64,000 bases of DNA from positions 4,468,237 through 4,532,236 of the forward strand of contig NZ_JXDL01000001.1 in the NCBI RefSeq assembly GCF_001590795.1, read 5' to 3'. The notes under the pieces were generated by a model. It was given only the letters and a program-made list of their open reading frames with translations, was not told the origin of the DNA and made no database searches. This document shows, in pieces, positions 40,742-48,774 of the stretch. The position numbers were made by a program, and so were the translations under genes. This stretch comes from Bradyrhizobium sp. AT1 (lineage in GTDB: Bacteria > Pseudomonadota > Alphaproteobacteria > Rhizobiales > Xanthobacteraceae). Within the stretch, counting starts at the first letter, position 1. Each line of letters opens with the position of its first letter.

Positions 40742-40766
40742 CTAGATAGTAAGTATACTGTCAATT
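40742..40766. promoter_or_regulatory. Candidate MarR operator 1 (monooxygenase promoter)
   Basis: CTAGATAGTAAGTATACTGT followed by CAATT, 13 bases before the monooxygenase TTG start. The same sequence with three changes lies at 44939-44963. The core AGTATACT is palindromic. The location over the likely promoter or start suggests repression. The divergent-gene MarR regulator at 43740-44252 is the obvious candidate. Confidence 0.6.
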
Positions 40767-40779
40767 AGGGAGGCAGACG

Positions 40780-41919
40780 TTGCGGATCGCCGTGATTGGC
40801 GGGGGGCCCGGTGGGCTCTACTTCGCCTATCTCTGGAAGAAGCGTCACCCCGAGGATCAGGTCGACCTGTTCGAACAGAACCCGGCCGACGCGACCTGGG
40901 GCTTTGGCGTCGTGTTCTCCGACCAGGCGCTGGAATTCCTGCGCGCCGACGACCCCGAGACGGTCGACGCGATCGCGCCGCACATGGAGAGCTGGGAGAA
41001 CATCACGCTGAACCTCGGCGGCGACAGCGTCGCCATCGACGGCGTCGGCTTCTCCTCGATCGGGCGGCTCGAGCTGCTGCGCTTCCTGCAGCAGCGCGCG
41101 CTCGACGTCGGCGTCACGCCGCGCTTCGATACGCCGATCCACGCCATCGACCAGCTCAATGGGCACGATCTGATCGTCGCCGCGGACGGGCTGAATTCGC
41201 TGGTGCGCCGCGCCTATGAGGGCGATTTCGGCACCTCGCTGTCCTACTCCTCCAACAAGTTCGTCTGGTACGGCACCTCGAAGCGGTTCGAGACGCTGTC
41301 GCAGACCTTCGTGAAGACCGACCGCGGCGCCTTCAACGCCCATCACTACCGCTACTCGCCGGCGATGAGCACCTTCCTGGTCGAATGCGACCACGCGACC
41401 TGGCAGGCCTACGGCTTTGCCTACAAGGACGTCGAGCAGTCCAAGGGCGTCTGCGAAGAGGTGTTCGCCGACACGCTCGGCGGCCATTGCCTGGTCTCCA
41501 ACAAATCGGTCTGGCGCAACTTTCCCTGGGTCTGGAACGAGCATTGGTCGTTCAAGAACATGGTGCTGCTCGGCGATGCCCTGCATTCCGCGCATTTCTC
41601 GATCGGCTCGGGCACGCGGCTTGCGATCGAGGACGCCATTGCGCTGGTCAAGGCGCTGGAATCGGATGCGCATCTTGCCACCGCGCTGCATCGCTACCAG
41701 GCCGCGCGAAAACCGGTGGTGCAAAAGCTCGTCAATGCCGCGCGCACCTCGGCGTTCTGGTACGAGCATTTCGCCCAGCACATGCAGCTCGACCTGATGG
41801 ACTTCGCCTACAGCTACATCACTCGCTCCGGCCGCATCGACGATTCCCGGCTGCGCGCGATGTCGCCGGCCTTCATGGCCCGCTACGAGGCGGCCAAGAA
41901 CGGCGGAGACGAGGCATGA
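40780..41919 (+). CDS. Flavin monooxygenase acting on an aryl-CoA, salicylyl-CoA 5-hydroxylase-like
   Basis: 379-aa FAD monooxygenase. IAVIGGGPGGLYFAYLWKKR is the N-terminal Rossmann motif, DLIVAADGLNSLVRR is the DG motif and MVLLGDALHSAHFSIGSG is the third FAD/NADP motif. It resembles the N-terminal half of bifunctional enzymes (salicylyl-CoA 5-hydroxylase and 2-aminobenzoyl-CoA monooxygenase), but it lacks the C-terminal FMN reductase half. TTG start with AGGGAGG upstream. Overlaps the CoA ligase gene by ATGA. Together with gentisate dioxygenase this suggests para-hydroxylation of an aryl-CoA, with gentisate as product after CoA loss. The substrate is inferred, not proven. Confidence 0.82.
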   Translation: MRIAVIGGGPGGLYFAYLWKKRHPEDQVDLFEQNPADATWGFGVVFSDQALEFLRADDPETVDAIAPHMESWENITLNLGGDSVAIDGVGFSSIGRLELLRFLQQRALDVGVTPRFDTPIHAIDQLNGHDLIVAADGLNSLVRRAYEGDFGTSLSYSSNKFVWYGTSKRFETLSQTFVKTDRGAFNAHHYRYSPAMSTFLVECDHATWQAYGFAYKDVEQSKGVCEEVFADTLGGHCLVSNKSVWRNFPWVWNEHWSFKNMVLLGDALHSAHFSIGSGTRLAIEDAIALVKALESDAHLATALHRYQAARKPVVQKLVNAARTSAFWYEHFAQHMQLDLMDFAYSYITRSGRIDDSRLRAMSPAFMARYEAAKNGGDEA

Positions 41920-43529
41920 GCAACGAAATCAGCGACCAGGTGCCCGCCGACAGCGCGGGGGCACGCGAGATCGGCTTTGCCGTTCCGGAAACCTACAACG
42001 CCAGCCGCGTGCTGTTCGACAATCTCGGCAAAGGCCGGGGCGACAAGCTCGTACTGATCGGTCCCGCGGGCACGCGGACCTATGCCGAGCTCTGCGATGA
42101 GGCTTGCCGCTGGGGCAACGGCTTTGCATCGCTTGGCCTGAAGCGCGGCGACCGCGTGCTGCTGTTCCTCGACGATACACCCGCCTATCCGGCCGCGTTC
42201 TTCGGCGCGGTGCGCGCCGGCTTCGTGCCGCTCCTGATCAACACGCTGACGCCGCCGGACCTGCTGCAATTCTATCTCGCCGATTCCGGGGCTGAAGTTG
42301 CGGTGGCGGAGTCGGAGTTCTGCTCGCGCTTCAATGCGGAGGCTTGCAAGGACACGAAGCTGGATACGCTGATCATCGTCAATGGCGAGGCGCGCGACCA
42401 CGCGGCGCCGAAGGCGCTTGCGGCAGCAGACTGGCTCGCACAATTCCCGGCCGAGTTGGCCGAAGCCCCCACGCATCGCAACGAGATGGCGTTCTGGATG
42501 TACTCGTCCGGCTCGACCGGCCGGCCCAAGGGCATCGTGCATCTCCAGCACGACATGGCCTATAGCGAGGCCGCCTTTGCGCGGAGCGTGCTGAAGCTGA
42601 CTCCTGACGACATCTGCTTCTCGGTGCCGAAGATCTTCTTCGCCTATGGCTTCGGTAATTCCGTCACCTTCCCGTTCTCGGCGGGAGCTGCGACGCTGCT
42701 GCTGCCGGGCCAGCCGAAGCCCGCGTCGATCTTCGCCGCGATCGAGCAGTACAAGCCGACGGTCTTCTTCGGCCTGCCGACGCTCTACACGTCGCTGACC
42801 AAGGCCGAAGGCGCAGACAAGACGAACTTCTCGTCATTGCGCATGGCGCTCTCCGCCGCCGAGGTGCTCTCGGCGGAGGTCTTCAACGGCTGGAAGACGC
42901 TCACCGGCCTCGAGATCGTCGAAGGCCTCGGCTCGACCGAAGTGCTGCACATCTATCTCTCCAACACGCCCGAGCAGAAGAAGCTCGGTGCCGCAGGCCT
43001 GCGCGTGCCCGGCTACGAGGTCGCGCTGCGCGACAAGGACGGCCGCGACGTCGCCGACAACGAGGAAGGCATTTTGTGGGTGCGCGGCGATTCCAACACG
43101 CCGCTGTACTGGAACCGGCCGGACAAATCCGCCGAGACCATCCGCGAGGGCGGCTGGATCTACACCGGCGATCGTTTCGTCAGGGATGCCGACGGCTTCC
43201 ACTTCTTCCGCGGTCGCGCCGACGATCTCATCAAGATCTCCGGCCAATGGGTCTATCCGCTCGAGGTCGAGCTCTGTCTCGCCGACCACCCCGAGATCCG
43301 CGAATGCGCGGTGTTCGCCGCCGAGCTGCCGGACCGCCGCATGACGCTGAAGGCCGTGGTGGTGATGAACAACCGCACGGTCAACCAGGGCGACGCGACG
43401 CGGCGGCTGCAGGACTATGTGAAGGGCAAGCTGCTGCCCTACAAATATCCGCGCGAAGTGATCTTCACCGACGAGCTGCCGAAGACCGGCACGGGGAAGA
43501 TCGATCGGCAGGCGTTGCTGAGGATGTGA
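41916..43529 (+). CDS. Benzoate-CoA ligase family protein
   Basis: 537-aa acyl-adenylate enzyme. YSSGSTGRPKGIVHLQHD is the P-loop, SVPKIFFAYGFGNSVTFPF and EGLGSTEVLHIYLSN are typical of benzoate-CoA ligases, and GTGKIDRQALLRM contains the catalytic lysine. It would make aryl-CoA thioesters from benzoate, salicylate or anthranilate, which the flavin monooxygenase then hydroxylates. Overlaps the monooxygenase stop (ATGA). The substrate remains a prediction. Confidence 0.9.
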   Translation: MSNEISDQVPADSAGAREIGFAVPETYNASRVLFDNLGKGRGDKLVLIGPAGTRTYAELCDEACRWGNGFASLGLKRGDRVLLFLDDTPAYPAAFFGAVRAGFVPLLINTLTPPDLLQFYLADSGAEVAVAESEFCSRFNAEACKDTKLDTLIIVNGEARDHAAPKALAAADWLAQFPAELAEAPTHRNEMAFWMYSSGSTGRPKGIVHLQHDMAYSEAAFARSVLKLTPDDICFSVPKIFFAYGFGNSVTFPFSAGAATLLLPGQPKPASIFAAIEQYKPTVFFGLPTLYTSLTKAEGADKTNFSSLRMALSAAEVLSAEVFNGWKTLTGLEIVEGLGSTEVLHIYLSNTPEQKKLGAAGLRVPGYEVALRDKDGRDVADNEEGILWVRGDSNTPLYWNRPDKSAETIREGGWIYTGDRFVRDADGFHFFRGRADDLIKISGQWVYPLEVELCLADHPEIRECAVFAAELPDRRMTLKAVVVMNNRTVNQGDATRRLQDYVKGKLLPYKYPREVIFTDELPKTGTGKIDRQALLRM

Positions 43530-43571
43530 GGCGAGAACCGTAAGGCACGCACACAGTCGCCAACATCTCGG

Positions 43572-43706
43572 TGTCATCCCCGCGAACGCGGGGATCCATA
43601 ACCACAGAGAGTGGTTGTGGCGCTAACTGGTAACTCCGAGTCCTCGCCAAGCTCCTGCTGCGGCGTATGAGTCCCGGATCTGCGCTGACGCTTGTCCGGG
43701 ACGACT
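43572..43706. repeat. Dispersed intergenic repeat, family A, copy 3
   Basis: Starts TGTCATCCCCGCGAACGCGG, identical to copy 1 over 30 or more bases, with CCATAACCACAG, TGGTAACTCCGAGTCCT and TGAGTCCCGGATCTGCGC, ending CTTGTCCGGGACGAC. Located between the ligase gene and the convergent MarR gene. Confidence 0.8.
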
Positions 43707-43739
43707 GTTGAGTTCTGCGCGGCTGTTTCGTCTCGCCCC

Positions 43740-44252
43740 TCACCCAGCCTTGCCCAGATGCTCCAGCGCGTCCTCGGCCCGCAGTGGCACGCGCGAGGCT
43801 TCGTTGTTGAGATCGACGAGCTGCGACATCAGCCCCATCAGCGTCTTGCGGTCGGCGGGCTTCAGCGGCTCCAGCATCCGCGCCTGGGCGCGCTCGACGG
43901 CGGGGATGATCTCGCGCAGGATCGCGGCGCCTGACTTGGTCAGGTAGAGCAGCTTGATCCGCTTGTCTTCCGGAGCCGGCTTGCGCTCGACGAAATCCTT
44001 GGCCTGCAGCCGCTCGATCACGCTGCCGAGCGTGGAGCGGTCGAACGCGATCACCGCCGACAGCCGCGTCGCGTCGATGCCGGGATGGGTGTGGATCGCG
44101 ATCAGCGCCGCATATTGCACCGGGGTCAGGTCGAACGCCTTGCACTCCTCCATGAAGATCGAAACCGCGATCTGCTGCATGCGCCGGAACAGATAGCCCG
44201 GCGCGGCATAGACGGCGTCGATCGTGATCGGAGCGGATGGCTTACTCGGCAT
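43740..44252 (-). CDS. MarR-family regulator of the aromatic cluster
   Basis: 170-aa winged-helix regulator. Helices around YLFRRMQQIAVSIFMEEC and LTPVQYAALIAIHTHPGIDA, recognition region FDRSTLGSVIERLQAKDFVE and the wing RKPAPEDKRIKLLYLT are standard MarR features. The gene follows the isomerase gene and overlaps it by 11 bases. It probably represses both outward promoters of the cluster through the AGTATACT sites and is released by an aromatic acid or its CoA ester. The latter is inference. Confidence 0.88.
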   Translation of the reverse strand: MPSKPSAPITIDAVYAAPGYLFRRMQQIAVSIFMEECKAFDLTPVQYAALIAIHTHPGIDATRLSAVIAFDRSTLGSVIERLQAKDFVERKPAPEDKRIKLLYLTKSGAAILREIIPAVERAQARMLEPLKPADRKTLMGLMSQLVDLNNEASRVPLRAEDALEHLGKAG

Positions 44253-44874
44253 CGGGCTGCTTCTCCGGCGCGGCATCGGCAAACGCCGGCAGCGCCTTCG
44301 CGGCGGCCTCGGCCTTGAGCAGGCGCGGATAGGCCGAGACATCGACGCCGAAGCGGCGCGCGTTGGCGAGCTGCGGCACCAGGCAGAGATCGGCCAGCGT
44401 CGGGGCATTGCCGAAGCAGAACGGGCCGGGCTCGTCCTTGATCAGCGTCTCGCAGGCCGACAGCCCTTCGCGATTGACCCAGGCGGCCCAGTCCTGAACC
44501 TTCTCCTCGGGCAGGCCGAGCTCGCGCAGCCGCGCCAACACCTTCAGGTTCTGCACCGGATGGGTGTCGCAGGCGATCGCCAGCGCAAACGCCCGCACCT
44601 TGGCGCGCTGCAGTGGATCCTTTGGCAGCAGCGGCGGATTGGGGTGCGTCTCATTAAGCCATTCGATGATAGCGACCGATTGGGTCAGCACCGCACCGCC
44701 ATCGTTTTCCAGCGCCGGCACCAGGCCTTGCGGATTGATGGCGAGATAGGCGGGCGCGCATTGCTCGCCCTTGCGCAAATGATGCGGCAGATGCGCGGCC
44801 TTGAGGCCCTTGAGGTTCAGCGCGATCCGCACCCGATAGGCGGCGCCGGAGCGGAAATAGCCGTGCAGCTTCAT
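44242..44874 (-). CDS. maiA: Maleylpyruvate/maleylacetoacetate isomerase, zeta-class GST
   Basis: 210-aa glutathione-dependent cis-trans isomerase. SGAAYRVRIALNLKG is the zeta-GST signature (S-x4-RVRIAL), NPQGLVPALEND binds glutathione, and PTLADLCLVPQLANA closes the domain. In a gentisate cluster it would convert maleylpyruvate to fumarylpyruvate; homologs in tyrosine breakdown act on maleylacetoacetate. No fumarylpyruvate hydrolase gene is nearby. ATG 44874 with GGGAGGG upstream. Divergent from gentisate dioxygenase. Confidence 0.88.
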   Translation of the reverse strand: MKLHGYFRSGAAYRVRIALNLKGLKAAHLPHHLRKGEQCAPAYLAINPQGLVPALENDGGAVLTQSVAIIEWLNETHPNPPLLPKDPLQRAKVRAFALAIACDTHPVQNLKVLARLRELGLPEEKVQDWAAWVNREGLSACETLIKDEPGPFCFGNAPTLADLCLVPQLANARRFGVDVSAYPRLLKAEAAAKALPAFADAAPEKQPDAE

Positions 44875-44938
44875 TGGGACCCTCCCTCTATCCTCGGTCA
44901 TTTGGGGCCTTGTACGCCGTCCCTCGCATTGACGCTAC

Positions 44939-44963
44939 CTAGATCGTCAGTATACTGTCAATC
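44939..44963. promoter_or_regulatory. Candidate MarR operator 2 (gentisate dioxygenase/maiA promoter)
   Basis: CTAGATCGTCAGTATACTGT followed by CAATC. CAGTATACTG is a perfect 10-bp palindrome. It lies 24 bases before the gentisate dioxygenase start and 64 bases from the divergent maiA start, so it could control both. It matches operator 1 at 40742-40766 in 22 of 25 bases. Confidence 0.6.
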
Positions 44964-44987
44964 AACAAAACGAACGGGAGCGCCGCC

Positions 44988-46028
44988 ATGGAAGCCGTGA
45001 CCAAGACGCCGGAACGCGAGGCCTTCTACAAGAAGATCGACGGCGAAAACCTCACCGCGCTGTGGACGGTGATGAGCGATCTGATCACGCCGGAACCGAA
45101 GAGCGCCTGCCGCCCGCACCTCTGGAAGTTCGACGTCATCCGCGATTACATGACGGAGGCCGGCAAGCTGATCACCGCCAAGGAGGCCGAGCGCCGCGTG
45201 CTGGTGCTGGAGAATCCCGGCCTGCGCGGCCAGTCCAAGATCACGACCTCGCTCTATGCCGGCGTGCAGATGGTGGTGCCCGGCGACGTCGCACCGGCGC
45301 ACCGGCACAGCCAGTCGGCGCTGCGCTTCGTGCTCGAAGGCAGGGGCGCCCACACCGCGGTCGACGGCGAGCGCACCGCGATGGAGCCTGGCGATTTCAT
45401 CATCACGCCATCGATGACCTGGCACGATCATTCCAACGAAACCAACGAGCCGATGTTCTGGCTCGACGGGCTCGATATTCCGCTGGTGCAGTTCTTCGAC
45501 TGCTCCTTCGCGGAAGGATCGAAAGAGGACCAGCAGAAGATCACAAAACCCGCGGGCGACAGCTTTGCGCGCTACGGCCACAATCTGCTGCCGGTCGATG
45601 TAAAGCGGAGCTCGAAGACCTCGCCGATCTTCAGCTATCCCTATGCCTACACGCGTGAGGCACTGGAGAAGGCTCGAACGAGCCAGGAGTGGGACGCCTG
45701 CCACGGGCTGAAGTTGAAATTCAGCAACCCCGAGACCGGCGATTTCGCGATGCCGACCATCGGCACCTTCATCCAGCTGCTGCCGAAGGGTTTCAAGACC
45801 GCGCGCTATCGCGCAACCGACGCGACCGTGTTCTGCCCGATCGAGGGCCGTGGCCGCAGCCGTATCGGCGACGCCGTGTTCGAATGGGGCCCTCGCGATC
45901 TGTTCGTGGTGCCGAGCTGGCACTGGGTCACGCATGAGGCGGATGAGGATGCGGTGCTGTTCAGCTTCTCGGACCGGCCGGTGCAGCAGAAGCTGGATCT
46001 GTTCAGGGAAGATCGCGGCAACGCGTGA
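44988..46028 (+). CDS. gtdA: Gentisate 1,2-dioxygenase
   Basis: 346-aa Fe(II) bicupin that opens the ring of gentisate to maleylpyruvate. The first cupin includes PAHRHSQSALRFVLEGRGAH with the iron-binding His-x-His and later TWHDHSNETNEPMFWLDG. The second cupin is weaker (FCPIEGRGRSRIGDAVFEWG, then PSWHWVTHEADED). Length and pattern match the family. ATG 44988 has GGGAGC upstream. It depends on maiA for the next step. Confidence 0.93.
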   Translation: MEAVTKTPEREAFYKKIDGENLTALWTVMSDLITPEPKSACRPHLWKFDVIRDYMTEAGKLITAKEAERRVLVLENPGLRGQSKITTSLYAGVQMVVPGDVAPAHRHSQSALRFVLEGRGAHTAVDGERTAMEPGDFIITPSMTWHDHSNETNEPMFWLDGLDIPLVQFFDCSFAEGSKEDQQKITKPAGDSFARYGHNLLPVDVKRSSKTSPIFSYPYAYTREALEKARTSQEWDACHGLKLKFSNPETGDFAMPTIGTFIQLLPKGFKTARYRATDATVFCPIEGRGRSRIGDAVFEWGPRDLFVVPSWHWVTHEADEDAVLFSFSDRPVQQKLDLFREDRGNA

Positions 46029-46035
46029 GACTCTC

Positions 46036-46068
46036 GTAGGGTGGATTAGCCGAAGGCGTAATCCACCA
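46036..46068. repeat. Palindromic repeat, family D
   Basis: GTAGGGTGGATTAGCCGAAG followed by GCGTAATCCACCA: arms GGTGGATTA and TAATCCACC around GCCGAAGGCG. This is a word widely scattered in rhizobial and other proteobacterial genomes. Located between the convergent gentisate dioxygenase and ABC permease genes. Confidence 0.75.
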
Positions 46069-46118
46069 TCTTCGTTCGGCACACGCGGAAACAGAAGAGG
46101 TGGCAGCGCGGATTGCCG

Positions 46119-46940
46119 CTACCGCCAGTGCAGCAACCGCACCTCCAGCCAGCCGATCAGCTTGCCGACCGCGAGGCCGAACACCGACAGGATCACGACG
46201 CCCGCGAGCAGCTGATCGGTCTGCATGAGATTGCCGGCCTGCAGCACGAAGGCGCCGATGCCGTATTGGGCGCCGATCATCTCGGCGCTGACGACGAGGA
46301 GCAGCGCGACAGAGGCCGTGATGCGGAAGCCGGCGAGGATCGCGGGCAGTGCGCCCGGCCAGATCACTTTGCGCACGATGGTCGCGAAGGGGACGTTGAA
46401 GCTCTGCGCCATGCGGATGAGGTTTCGCGGCACCGCATCGACACCGCTATAGACCGAGATCGCGGTCGAGAAGAAGACGCCAAGCGCAATCGTCGCGATC
46501 TTCGGCTCTTCGCCGATGCCGAGCCAGAGAATGAGTAGCGGCAGCAGCGCGATCTTCGGGATCGGGAACAGCGCCGAGATGAAGGTGATGCCGACGCTGC
46601 GCGCCAGCCTGGACAGGCCGATGGCAAAGCCCACAGCGACGCCCGCCGCCGTGCCGAGCAGCCAGCCTACGCCGATACGCAGCAGCGAGGCCGACAGATG
46701 CTGCCAGAGCGCCCCGGAGATCGCGAGCTGATAGATCGCACGGACAATTGCGGCGGGTGTCGGCAGAAACAGCGCATTGACGAGGCCGGCACTGCCCGCG
46801 GCCTGCCAGATCGCGATGACGATGGCGAGCGCGATCCAGCCGCCGTAGCGGCTCGAGGCCGGCACGAAGCCGGCGCCGCGGAAGCGGACGCGCCGGGTGG
46901 CAGCGTCTTTCGCAATTTCGGCCGGCGCGCGATCAAGCAT
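46119..46940 (-). CDS. ABC transporter permease, SsuC/TauC type
   Basis: 273-aa inner-membrane protein with about six helices. The EAA region is PRNLIRMAQSFNVPFATIVR, followed by PGALPAILAGFRITASVALL. ATG 46940 overlaps the ATPase stop by eight bases. It is the last gene of the FAD oxidoreductase-ABC operon. Confidence 0.9.
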   Translation of the reverse strand: MLDRAPAEIAKDAATRRVRFRGAGFVPASSRYGGWIALAIVIAIWQAAGSAGLVNALFLPTPAAIVRAIYQLAISGALWQHLSASLLRIGVGWLLGTAAGVAVGFAIGLSRLARSVGITFISALFPIPKIALLPLLILWLGIGEEPKIATIALGVFFSTAISVYSGVDAVPRNLIRMAQSFNVPFATIVRKVIWPGALPAILAGFRITASVALLLVVSAEMIGAQYGIGAFVLQAGNLMQTDQLLAGVVILSVFGLAVGKLIGWLEVRLLHWR

Positions 46941-47706
46941 GCTGGACCTCGCGCTCGGCATCGATCGCCTCGTTGCGGATCAGCGACCAGATCTGGTTCT
47001 GCAGCGCTAGCAGTTTTTCGCGCGCTTCAGCCTCCCCGCGCGCCGCGCGCGTCATCGGCACGGTCACGACCTCGCGGATGCGGCCGGGCCTGCGCGACAG
47101 CACCACGATGCGGTCGGCGAGCCGCGCCGCCTCTTCGAGATTGTGGGTGACGTAAACCGCGCCCATACCGCCATCGGCGAGCAGGCGGACGAAGTCTTCC
47201 ATCAAGAGCTCGCGGGTCTGCGAATCCAGCGCCGACAGCGGCTCGTCCATCAGCAGGATGGCGGGCTTGACCGCGAGCGCGCGCGAAATGCCGACGCGCT
47301 GCCGCATGCCGCCGGAAAGCTGTTTCGGATAGGCTTTGCGGAAATCAGTCAACGTCGTGCGGCGCAGGGCGTCCTCGACCAGCGCGCGTCGCTGCACGGC
47401 CGAAAGCTGGGTGTGCAGCAGCGGGAATTCGACATTCTCCTCCACCGTCGCCCAGGGCAGCAGCGCAAAGTCCTGGAACACGAAGGTCAGCGGATTGAGG
47501 CTGTCCGCCGGCGGCGAGCCCCGGAGCTCGGGCGCGCCGGAGGTCGGCTGCAACAGTCCGCCGAGGATCGACAGCAGCGTGCTCTTGCCGCAGCCGGAAG
47601 GCCCCACGATCGCCACCACCTCGCCGGCGCCGACGGTGAAGGAGACATCGTCGAGCACGGCGAGATCGCCGAAGCGGTGGGTGATGTGGCTGGCGATCAG
47701 GTCCAT
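46933..47706 (-). CDS. ABC transporter ATP-binding protein, SsuB/TauB type
   Basis: 257-aa ATPase. Walker A GPSGCGKST, Q-loop FVFQDFALLPW, signature LSGGMRQRVGISRAL, Walker B ILLMDEPLSALDS and switch His YVTHNLEEA. Overlaps the permease gene. Follows the binding protein gene by 16 bases. Confidence 0.92.
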   Translation of the reverse strand: MDLIASHITHRFGDLAVLDDVSFTVGAGEVVAIVGPSGCGKSTLLSILGGLLQPTSGAPELRGSPPADSLNPLTFVFQDFALLPWATVEENVEFPLLHTQLSAVQRRALVEDALRRTTLTDFRKAYPKQLSGGMRQRVGISRALAVKPAILLMDEPLSALDSQTRELLMEDFVRLLADGGMGAVYVTHNLEEAARLADRIVVLSRRPGRIREVVTVPMTRAARGEAEAREKLLALQNQIWSLIRNEAIDAEREVQHA

Positions 47707-47722
47707 GAACTGGTTTCTGCTC

Positions 47723-48727
47723 TCAATCCGCCTTCACGTAGTCCTTGGCGATGATCGCTTCCGCGTCAAAGCCTTTGTCGGCAAAGCCCTGCTCCTGCAG
47801 CCATTTGATCTGGTTGTCGACATTCTTCACGTCGAGCTTGCCGTCGGGATCGATATAGGCGCAATTGCCGACCACCTGCTCCACCGGCAGGTTGGTGTAT
47901 TTCGCGATGATCTCCAGGAGCGGTTTCGTCTTGTCGTTGATGGGCGCGACGCCGTCCTTCATCGCGGCGAGGATGACGTCGTGATATTCGCGGTCGGCCT
48001 TAGCGAGCGCGCCGAGCAGCTTTGTCACCAACGCCTTGTTGGTCAGCGTCTTCGGCGAGGCGAACACCGCGCCCAATTGCCAGGGCGTCTCGTCGCCGAC
48101 CCAGCCCAGGAACTTCGCGCCGCCCTCGTCCATCAGCTTTCGCGCGGTGGAAATAGGAAGCAGCGCCGCATCGACGGTCTCGCCCTTCAGCGCGGCGGCC
48201 GCATTCGACAGCGATTGCAGCGGCACGATCTTCACGTCCCCGAGCTTGAAGCCGTATTTGTCGGCGAGCAGGCCGAGCGAATAGTGAAAGCTCGATCCGA
48301 CCTGCGTCATCGCCACGCGTTTTCCCGCGAGGTCCTTCGGCGTCTTCAATCCGGCCGCGTAGGCGTTGTTGCTGGCGAAATAGCCGATCAGGGGGTAGCC
48401 GGCTTTCTCGCGGCTCATGCCGCCGATCACCTTCAGCGTCCCCTTGCCGGCGAGGTTGTAGAGACCGGCGGTGAAAGCGGTGATGCCGAAGTCGACGTCG
48501 CCCGAGGTGGTCGCGACCGCAATCGGCTGCGCCGCGTCGAAGAACTTCAGCTCGACATCGAGGCCGGCCTCGCGGAAATAACCCTTGTCCTGCGCGATGA
48601 AAACAGGCGCGGAGGACGACAGGCGCAGCACGCCGATCCTGGCCTTCAGCGCATCCTCGGCCCGCGCCGTGCCCATCGCCGTGATCGCCAGAAGGCCCGC
48701 AAGCGCGAGCCGCACCATCCCGATCAT
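47723..48727 (-). CDS. ABC transporter substrate-binding protein, SsuA/NMT1 type
   Basis: 334-aa periplasmic protein. Signal peptide (MVRLALAGLLAITAMGTARA). Mature start KARIGVLRLSSSAPVFIAQD and GYFREAGLDVELKFFDAAQP belong to the nitrate/taurine/sulfonate-binding superfamily. The C-terminal region contains GNCAYIDPDGKLDVKNVDNQ. The ligand is unknown; the first gene of the operon (FAD oxidoreductase) suggests an organic compound that is oxidised or reduced. GGAGG precedes ATG 48727. Confidence 0.88.
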   Translation of the reverse strand: MIGMVRLALAGLLAITAMGTARAEDALKARIGVLRLSSSAPVFIAQDKGYFREAGLDVELKFFDAAQPIAVATTSGDVDFGITAFTAGLYNLAGKGTLKVIGGMSREKAGYPLIGYFASNNAYAAGLKTPKDLAGKRVAMTQVGSSFHYSLGLLADKYGFKLGDVKIVPLQSLSNAAAALKGETVDAALLPISTARKLMDEGGAKFLGWVGDETPWQLGAVFASPKTLTNKALVTKLLGALAKADREYHDVILAAMKDGVAPINDKTKPLLEIIAKYTNLPVEQVVGNCAYIDPDGKLDVKNVDNQIKWLQEQGFADKGFDAEAIIAKDYVKAD

Positions 48728-48774
48728 CCCGTTTCCTCCGCCGTCGTTGTCTCGGTCGTTCTGTTGCAAGCCCG

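Noticed and set aside
41385..41915. Extended N-terminus of the benzoate-CoA ligase
   Set aside because: That frame overlaps the monooxygenase gene; the ATGA junction at 41916 is the natural start.
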